Shown here one piece after another: positions 30,414 through 36,064 of a DNA stretch of 36,064 bases (position 1 is the stretch's first letter; each line of letters starts with the position of its first letter). Origin of the DNA: Nonomuraea lactucae (GTDB lineage Bacteria; Actinomycetota; Actinomycetes; Streptosporangiales; Streptosporangiaceae); NCBI RefSeq assembly GCF_003313395.1, contig NZ_QNFZ01000279.1, forward strand, positions 1-36,064. Reading direction: 5' to 3'. A program made the position numbers and the translations under genes. The notes under the pieces were generated by a model, which did not search any database, was not told the DNA's origin, and saw only the letters and a program-made list of their open reading frames with translations.

Positions 30414-31886
30414 ATGACCGATCTCTATATCGGCGGCACGTGGATCAAGCCAGCCGAGGGTGGGCAGCGGAGCATCGTCTCGCCCGCCGACGGCAGCCTC
30501 GTTACCACGGTCGCAGAAGCCTGCGCGACCGACACCGTGGCCGCGATCCGGGCGGCCAGGCAGGCGTTCGACCACGGATCCTGGCCCGCCACCCCGGCGC
30601 GCGTGCGCGGCGCCCTCCTGCACAGGGTAGCCGACATCCTGGAGCGCGATCGCGACGCCTTCGCGCGGGCCGAGTCGGGCGACACCGGCAAGCGGCTCGT
30701 GGAGAGCGAGTACGACATCGACGACTGCGCCGCGTGCCTGCGCTACTTCGCCGGTGTCGCGGGCACCGACGCGGGACGCGTGGTGGACACCGGCCGTGAC
30801 GACGCGATCAGCCGGATCGTCTATGAGCCGGTCGGCGTCTGCGGCCTCATCACGCCGTGGAACTACCCGCTGCTGCAGGCGACGTGGAAGGTGGCGCCCG
30901 CGCTGGCCGCCGGCAACACCTTCGTGCTCAAGCCCAGCGAGCTCACCCCCAGCACCGCGATCCTGCTGATGCGCGCGCTGGAGGAGGCCGGCCTGCCCGC
31001 GGGCGTGGCCAACCTGGTCCTGGGCGCCGGGGCGAGCGCCGGCGCGCCGCTCGCCGAACACCCCGACGTCGACCTGGTGTCGTTCACCGGCGGCGTGGAG
31101 ACCGGTCGGCGGATCATGGCCACGGCGTCCGCCACGGTCAAGCGCGTGGCGCTGGAGCTCGGCGGCAAGAACCCCAACGTCGTCTTCGCCGACGCCGACT
31201 TCGAGACGGCCGTGGACTTCGCGCTCACGGCCGTGTTCCTGCACTCCGGCCAGGTCTGCTCGGCCGGAGCCCGGCTGCTGGTGGAGGACTCGCTGCACGA
31301 CGCGTTCGTGGACGAGGTCGTACGGCGGGCCGAGCTGATCCGGCTCGGCGGCCCCTTCGACCCGGAGGCGCACACCGGCCCGCTCATCTCCGCCGCGCAC
31401 CTGGCCAAGGTCGAGGAGTACGTGGCGGCGGGCCTCGCCGAGGGCGCGGTGCTGCGCTGCGGCGGCCACCGCCCGGAGGGAGACGGCCTGGACGGCGGCT
31501 TCTTCTACCGCCCGACCGTGCTCGACGAGTGCAAGCAGGGCATGCGGGTGGTGCGCGAGGAGTCGTTCGGCCCGGTGCTCACCGTGGAGCGCTTCAGCGG
31601 CGAGGACGAGGCCGTCCGCCTGGCCAACGACACCGAGTACGGCCTGGCCGGCGCGGTCTGGACCCAGGACGCCGGAAAGGCGCAGCGGGTGGCGGGCCGG
31701 CTGCGTCACGGGACAGTATGGATCAACGACTACCACCCTTACGTGCCGCAGGCCGAATGGGGCGGTTTCAAGCAGTCAGGCAACGGCCGGGAGCTCGGAC
31801 CGACCGGCCTGGACGAATATCGCGAGATCAAGCATGTGTGGCAGAACACCCGCCCGCGCCCCCAGCGGTGGTTCCCAGCGAACTGA
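30414..31886 (+). CDS. betB: Betaine aldehyde dehydrogenase
   Basis: NAD(P)+-dependent aldehyde dehydrogenase of 490 residues. VGVCGLITPWNYPLLQATWK carries the Asn-linked oxyanion region, ALELGGKNPN the general base E248, and FLHSGQVCSAG the nucleophile C282. The C-terminal HPYVPQAEWGGFKQSG and YREIKHVW are the form seen in betaine aldehyde dehydrogenases (GbsA/BetB). It converts betaine aldehyde to glycine betaine after the choline dehydrogenase. The ATG is preceded by AGAGG 7 nt upstream; a GTG two codons earlier is less well placed. It begins a four-gene operon with the ABC transporter, 24 nt before the ATPase gene. A Cys next to the nucleophile or a potassium site cannot be judged here. 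Confidence 0.92.
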   Translation: MTDLYIGGTWIKPAEGGQRSIVSPADGSLVTTVAEACATDTVAAIRAARQAFDHGSWPATPARVRGALLHRVADILERDRDAFARAESGDTGKRLVESEYDIDDCAACLRYFAGVAGTDAGRVVDTGRDDAISRIVYEPVGVCGLITPWNYPLLQATWKVAPALAAGNTFVLKPSELTPSTAILLMRALEEAGLPAGVANLVLGAGASAGAPLAEHPDVDLVSFTGGVETGRRIMATASATVKRVALELGGKNPNVVFADADFETAVDFALTAVFLHSGQVCSAGARLLVEDSLHDAFVDEVVRRAELIRLGGPFDPEAHTGPLISAAHLAKVEEYVAAGLAEGAVLRCGGHRPEGDGLDGGFFYRPTVLDECKQGMRVVREESFGPVLTVERFSGEDEAVRLANDTEYGLAGAVWTQDAGKAQRVAGRLRHGTVWINDYHPYVPQAEWGGFKQSGNGRELGPTGLDEYREIKHVWQNTRPRPQRWFPAN

Positions 31887-31910
31887 CGCTCCGACGACCA
31901 AGAGGTCCTC

Positions 31911-32972
31911 ATGACTGTGCCGTCAGTGGCCGAACGTAGTGCAACCGACACCGACTCCCCGCCCGTCCTCGCCGTGCGCGGCCTGTGGAAGGTGTTCGGT
32001 CCCAAGGCCCAGAGCGTCGTCGGGAGCACGCTCACGCGCAAGGAGCTCAAGGAGCAGACGGGCTGCGTGGCCGCCGTCCGCGACGTCTCCTTCGACGTGC
32101 GCCGGGGCGAGGTGTTCGTCGTCATGGGCCTGTCCGGCTCGGGCAAGTCCACCCTGGTCCGCTGCCTGACCCGGCTGATCGAGCCCACGGCCGGCGAGGT
32201 CCTGCTGGACGGCGAGGACGTCCGCAAGGCCGACGACCGCAGGCTGCGCGAGCTGCGCAGGCACCGCATGGCCATGGTCTTCCAGCACTTCGGCCTGCTG
32301 CCGCACCGGTGCGTGCTCGACAACGTCGCGTTCGGGCTGGAGATCCGCGGGGTCTCCAAGCAGCAGCGCTACGCCAGGGCCCGCGAGGTGGTCGGGCTGG
32401 TCGGCCTCAACGGGTTCGAGAACTCCTACCCCGACCAGCTCTCCGGCGGCATGCAGCAGCGCGTCGGCCTGGCCAGGGCGCTCGCGGCCGACCCCGAGGT
32501 GCTGCTGTTCGACGAGCCGTTCTCCGCGCTGGACCCCCTGATCCGGCGCGAGATGCAGAACGAGGTCATCCGCCTGCACCACGAGGTCGGCAAGACGATG
32601 ATCTTCATCACGCACGACCTCAGCGAGGCGCTCAAGCTGGGCGACCGGATCCTCATCATGCGCGACGGCGAGCTCGTCCAGGTGGGCACGCCCGACCAGG
32701 TGGTGGGCGCGCCGGCCGACGACTACGTGCGGGACTTCGTCAGCGACATCCCGCGCTCGCACGTGCTGACGCTCCGCTGGATCATGCGCCCGCCCCAGCC
32801 GGGCGAGGCGCTCGACGGTCCGGCGCTCGGCCCCGACGTGGTCATCCGCGACGCCGTGCACGCCGTGCTCTCCGCCGACCGGCCGGTCCGGGTGATGGAC
32901 GGCGAGAGCCTGCTCGGCGTGGTCACCAGCGCGGAGATTCTCGAAGTGATCGCCGGAGGGCAGCACCAATGA
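31911..32972 (+). CDS. Glycine betaine/choline ABC transporter ATPase (ProV/OpuAA-like)
   Basis: A 353-residue ABC ATPase. Walker [10 protein letters not shown] at 73-81, Q-loop [11 protein letters not shown], signature [15 protein letters not shown], Walker [15 protein letters not shown], and switch His in ITHDLSEA. The N-terminal extension with a [17 protein letters not shown] helix and a short C-terminal CBS-like segment ([19 protein letters not shown]) are marks of the ProV/OpuA quaternary-amine importers. In those the CBS pair senses ionic strength. Here only about one CBS repeat remains, which points to a catabolic rather than osmotic uptake system. The stop overlaps the permease start as ATGA. 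Confidence 0.92.
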   Translation: MTVPSVAERSATDTDSPPVLAVRGLWKVFGPKAQSVVGSTLTRKELKEQTGCVAAVRDVSFDVRRGEVFVVMGLSGSGKSTLVRCLTRLIEPTAGEVLLDGEDVRKADDRRLRELRRHRMAMVFQHFGLLPHRCVLDNVAFGLEIRGVSKQQRYARAREVVGLVGLNGFENSYPDQLSGGMQQRVGLARALAADPEVLLFDEPFSALDPLIRREMQNEVIRLHHEVGKTMIFITHDLSEALKLGDRILIMRDGELVQVGTPDQVVGAPADDYVRDFVSDIPRSHVLTLRWIMRPPQPGEALDGPALGPDVVIRDAVHAVLSADRPVRVMDGESLLGVVTSAEILEVIAGGQHQ

Positions 32973-34969
32973 CAGCGGTCAACGTGGTCGCCTCGCGGGT
33001 CGCCGCCCGGCTGCCCGCCCGCAAGTACCTGCTCGTCGTGGTGATCGCGCTCTGGGTGGCGGGCTGGGCGCTGCTGCGCGGCCGTGACACCCTCCAGCTC
33101 GGCGGCGCCGAGCTGACCCCGCTCCACGTCTCCCTCAGCGAGGGCATGGACGCCGTCGACGACAGCCGCAACAGCAACCCGTTCTTCCTGTACTTCATCA
33201 ACTACATCCGGCTCTTCCTCGACGAGGCGGTGACGTTCGTCCAGGCGCTGATCAGCCAGCCGTCGTTCGGACGGCCGGTGCCCGTGCTCGGCTGGCTGGG
33301 CGTGGTGGGCGTGGCGACAGCCGTCGCCTTCCTGTACGGCAACCGGAAGGTCGCGCTGCTGACCGCCGCCGGGTTCCTCTCCTTCGGCGTGCTCGGCCTG
33401 TGGCAGGAGAGCATGGACACGCTGGCGCTGACGCTGACCGCCGTGGCGCTGTCGCTGGCCGTGGGCATCCCGCTCGGGGTGTGGGCCGGGCTGAGCGACC
33501 GCTTCCACCGGGTGGTCACCCCGGTGCTCGACTTCATGCAGACCATGCCGACGTTCGTCTACCTGGCGCCGCTCACGCTGTTCTTCCTCATCGGCCCGGC
33601 CAGCGCGACGGTCGCCACGATGATCTACGCGATCCCGCCCGCGATCCGGATCACCGCGCACGGCATCCGGCAGGTCTCGCACGAGACGCTGGAGGCGAGC
33701 ACCTCGCTCGGCGTCACCTCCGCGCAGGCGCTGCGCCACGTGCGGCTGCCGATGGCCAAGCAGACCATCATCGTCGGGGTGAACCAGACCATCATGGCCG
33801 CCCTGTCCATGGCCACCATCGCGGCGCTCATCGACGCCCCCGGCCTCGGCAAGACGGTCCTGAAGGCGCTGCAGACGCTCGACGTGGGCACCGCGTTCAA
33901 CGCCGGCCTGGCCATCGTCATCATGGCCGTCGTGCTCGACCGGGTGACCTCCGCGGCCAGCCGCCGCGTGGAGGCCGAGCGCCGGGCCGGCCGGCAGCGC
34001 ACCGTACTGGGACGCCGCCTGGAGGTCGCGGGCGTGCTCGGGGGCGTCGCCGTGCTCGGCTACCTGTCGTACACCTACGTGTGGGCCGCGGAGTTCCCCA
34101 TCGAGGCCAACCTCGGCTCGTACGTGCGCCGCGCCGCCGACGCCGCCAGCCTGTGGGTGCAGGACAGCCTGGTCACCTACACCGACGCGCTGAAGAACCT
34201 GCTCACCAACGGGCTGCTCAACCCGTTCGAGACGCTGCTGACCGACTCCCCGTGGTGGCTGGTCGCCGCCGCGGCCGTGGCCATCGCGCTGCTGGTGGGC
34301 AGCGTGCGGGCCGCGCTGGTCACCACGGCCGGGCTGCTCGTGCTGGTGCTGCTCGGGCTCTGGCAGGACAGCATGGTCACGCTGGCCTCCACGCTCGTCG
34401 CGACGATCCTCGTCATGGTGCTCGGCGTGATCATCGGGGTCTGGATGGGGCGCAGCGACCGGGCCGACACCGTGCTGCGGCCCCTGCTGGACGCCGGTCA
34501 GACCATGCCGGCGTTCGTCTACCTCGTGCCCATCCTCGGCCTCTTCGGGCCGACCCGGTTCACCGCGATCATCGCGGCCGTGGTGTTCGCCGCGCCGATC
34601 GCGATCAAGCTGGTCGCCGAGGGCATCAGGAGAGTCTCGGCCACCACCGTCGAGGCCGCCACCTCGGCCGGGGCGAACTCGTGGCAGCTCATCTCCAAGG
34701 TGCAGCTGCCGATGGCGCGCAGCGCTGTAACGCTGGCGGCGAGCCAAGGATTGATCTATGTGCTCTCCATGGTCGTCGTCGGGGGTCTGGTCGGCGCGGG
34801 AGCGCTCGGCTACGACGTCGTGGCCGGATTCTCGCAACACCAGTTGCGGGGCAAGGGGCTGGCCGCCGGGCTCGCGATCGTCGTGCTCGGTATAGTGCTC
34901 GACCGCGTCATGCGGGCCGCCACCGAGCGGGCCGACGCCGCGGCGCACGGGGGACTCCATGGCAGATGA
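32969..34969 (+). CDS. Double-domain quaternary-amine ABC permease (ProW-like)
   Basis: A 666-residue permease with two full BPD-type membrane domains in one chain. The first EAA loop reads [20 protein letters not shown] and the second [20 protein letters not shown]. Each is preceded by the matching [16 protein letters not shown] and [16 protein letters not shown] segments, so the halves are an internal duplication. Ordinary ProW has one such domain and works as a homodimer; here one chain would suffice. A periplasmic-type segment of about 60 residues precedes each half (for example [17 protein letters not shown] and [17 protein letters not shown]). It works with the ATPase encoded upstream and the lipoprotein encoded downstream. 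Confidence 0.92.
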   Translation: MTAVNVVASRVAARLPARKYLLVVVIALWVAGWALLRGRDTLQLGGAELTPLHVSLSEGMDAVDDSRNSNPFFLYFINYIRLFLDEAVTFVQALISQPSFGRPVPVLGWLGVVGVATAVAFLYGNRKVALLTAAGFLSFGVLGLWQESMDTLALTLTAVALSLAVGIPLGVWAGLSDRFHRVVTPVLDFMQTMPTFVYLAPLTLFFLIGPASATVATMIYAIPPAIRITAHGIRQVSHETLEASTSLGVTSAQALRHVRLPMAKQTIIVGVNQTIMAALSMATIAALIDAPGLGKTVLKALQTLDVGTAFNAGLAIVIMAVVLDRVTSAASRRVEAERRAGRQRTVLGRRLEVAGVLGGVAVLGYLSYTYVWAAEFPIEANLGSYVRRAADAASLWVQDSLVTYTDALKNLLTNGLLNPFETLLTDSPWWLVAAAAVAIALLVGSVRAALVTTAGLLVLVLLGLWQDSMVTLASTLVATILVMVLGVIIGVWMGRSDRADTVLRPLLDAGQTMPAFVYLVPILGLFGPTRFTAIIAAVVFAAPIAIKLVAEGIRRVSATTVEAATSAGANSWQLISKVQLPMARSAVTLAASQGLIYVLSMVVVGGLVGAGALGYDVVAGFSQHQLRGKGLAAGLAIVVLGIVLDRVMRAATERADAAAHGGLHGR

Positions 34970-35009
34970 ACCAGACCGGCCGGTGGCCGGAGAGATACAG
35001 GAGGACCAG

Positions 35010-35990
35010 GTGGCAGTAACCAGGAGTGGAAGGGTCCGGGCGGTCGTGCTCGTGACCGGCGCCGGTCTCCTGCTCACCGCGTGCGGAGGCGCGAAGGTCG
35101 GCGGCGCCGAGCCCGCCGCGAGCGGCGGTGGCAAGGCGGCCTGCGGCACCGTCAACCTCGCGATCAACCCGTGGGTGGGTTACGAGGCCAACGCGGCGGT
35201 GATCGCCCATGTGGCCGAGAAGCAACTCGGCTGCAAGGTGGTCAAGAAGGACCTCAAGGAGGAGGTGGCCTGGCAGGGCTTCGCCACGGGCGAGGTCGAC
35301 GCCGTCGTGGAGAACTGGGCGCACGACGACCTCAAGAAGAAGTACATCGAGGACCAGAAGGTCGCCGTGTCCGCCGGGACGACCGGCAACAAGGGCGTCA
35401 TCGGCTGGTACGTCGCCCCGTGGATGGCCAAGAAGTACCCGGACATCACCGACTGGAAGAACCTCAACAAGTACGCCTCGCTGTTCAAGACCTCCGAGTC
35501 CGGCGGCAAGGGCCAGCTCCTCGACGGCGACCCGTCGTTCGTCACCAACGACGCCGCGCTGGTGAAGAACCTCAAGCTCGACTACAAGGTCGTGTACGCG
35601 GGCAGCGAGACGGCGCTCATCACCGCCTTCCGCCAGTCGGAGAAGCAGCAGAAGCCGCTCATCGGCTACTTCTACGAGCCGCAGTGGTTCCTGTCGGAGC
35701 TGAAGCTGGTCAAGGTCAACCTGCCCGCCTACACCGCCGGCTGTGACGCCGACGCGGCCAAGGTGGCGTGCGACTACCCGCCGTACGAGCTCGACAAGAT
35801 CGTGAGCAAGAAGTTCGCCGACTCCGGCAGCCCGGCGTACACGCTGGTCAAGAACTTCACGTGGACCAACGACGACCAGAACCTCGTCGCCAAGTACATC
35901 TCCGAGGACAAGATGTCGGCCGATGAGGCCGCCGCCAAGTGGGTGGCCGACAACCCCGACAAGGTGAAGGCCTGGCTGCCCAGCAGCTGA
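35010..35990 (+). CDS. Quaternary-amine-binding lipoprotein (ProX/OpuAC-like)
   Basis: A 326-residue substrate-binding lipoprotein. Short basic N-terminus, hydrophobic core and lipobox LLTAC place the lipidated Cys at residue 25, before a Gly/Ala/Ser-rich linker. The binding fold shows aromatic residues expected for a cation-pi cage: W55 and Y58 in NPWVGYE, W103 in VENWAHDD, W133 and W138 in GWYVAPW. It should bind choline, glycine betaine or a similar trimethylammonium compound. The GTG start at 35010 is preferred because AGGAGG lies 5 nt upstream and the signal peptide then has normal length; an in-frame ATG at 34959 would overlap the permease gene and add 17 acidic residues. It is last in the operon. 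Confidence 0.92.
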   Translation: MAVTRSGRVRAVVLVTGAGLLLTACGGAKVGGAEPAASGGGKAACGTVNLAINPWVGYEANAAVIAHVAEKQLGCKVVKKDLKEEVAWQGFATGEVDAVVENWAHDDLKKKYIEDQKVAVSAGTTGNKGVIGWYVAPWMAKKYPDITDWKNLNKYASLFKTSESGGKGQLLDGDPSFVTNDAALVKNLKLDYKVVYAGSETALITAFRQSEKQQKPLIGYFYEPQWFLSELKLVKVNLPAYTAGCDADAAKVACDYPPYELDKIVSKKFADSGSPAYTLVKNFTWTNDDQNLVAKYISEDKMSADEAAAKWVADNPDKVKAWLPSS

Positions 35991-35998
35991 ATCCCGCC

Positions 35999-36041
35999 CG
36001 CGCCCGGCCCGGTCGATCCTGTCTCGACCGGGCCGGGCGCG
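35999..36041 (+). terminator. Terminator of the transporter operon
   Basis: A perfect 18-bp GC stem (36001-36016 shows CGCCCGGCCCGGTCGA) with a 7-base loop, 8 nt after the lipoprotein stop. A short TTCTT follows. Nothing else is seen in the last 23 bases of the window. Confidence 0.7.
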
Positions 36042-36064
36042 CGTGCGTTCTTGGACCGTTCCCA

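Noticed and set aside
26704-36041. Osmoprotection (compatible solute) locus only
   Set aside because: Choline uptake and oxidation alone would fit, but the shared operators with a demethylase and formaldehyde enzymes favour breakdown of betaine over its storage.

Overview
The window is about 36 kb of very GC-rich DNA, packed with genes and with almost only G or C at third codon positions. A mycothiol-type formaldehyde dehydrogenase, a MatA/MatB matrix-polysaccharide pair, an EspI-like MinD ATPase and frequent GTG starts all point to a filamentous actinomycete. My inference is Streptosporangiales (Nonomuraea-like) or a relative; the genus cannot be fixed from the sequence. No insertion sequences, CRISPR arrays, prophage genes or rRNA were seen, and no stretch over 300 bases lacks a gene.

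Left part (1-19,870) is a mosaic of small units. In order: a 5'-truncated MinD/ParA-like ATPase; tRNA-Ser(UGA); a Nudix-NYN fusion; a TetR repressor divergent from a Rox-like FAD monooxygenase with two matching operators between them; an XRE-cupin regulator divergent from a class II aldolase, alpha/beta hydrolase and RidA operon; an SBP56-type (methanethiol oxidase-like) gene coupled to a His-rich membrane protein; a DoxX remnant; an AI-2E family transporter; a secreted beta-trefoil-like protein; an M15 peptidase lipoprotein; a DHA2 efflux pump; a CehA/McbA-like metallohydrolase with a cupin; matA-matB; and a small SCO4226-like protein.

Right part (19,940-36,041) is one coherent metabolic island and the most interesting region. 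It encodes quaternary-amine uptake (ATPase, double permease, lipoprotein), choline dehydrogenase (betA), betaine aldehyde dehydrogenase, and a Rieske oxygenase with its own Rieske ferredoxin and FAD reductase that probably demethylates glycine betaine. It also encodes mycothiol-dependent formaldehyde dehydrogenase, a metallo-beta-lactamase-fold hydrolase, an FdhF/YdeP molybdoenzyme, and PurU. Read together: choline is imported and oxidised to betaine, a methyl group is removed as formaldehyde, and the C1 unit goes through the mycothiol adduct to formate and probably CO2. PurU would add formate from 10-formyl-tetrahydrofolate. No dimethylglycine or sarcosine demethylase lies in the window.

An IclR regulator sits inside the island. 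A 15-base pseudo-palindrome, TTGCG-TATNN-CGCNN, recurs in front of all four transcription units of the island and was not noticed elsewhere in the window. This suggests one regulon, probably controlled by that IclR protein. Assignments rest on motifs and family resemblance read by eye; no database search was run.
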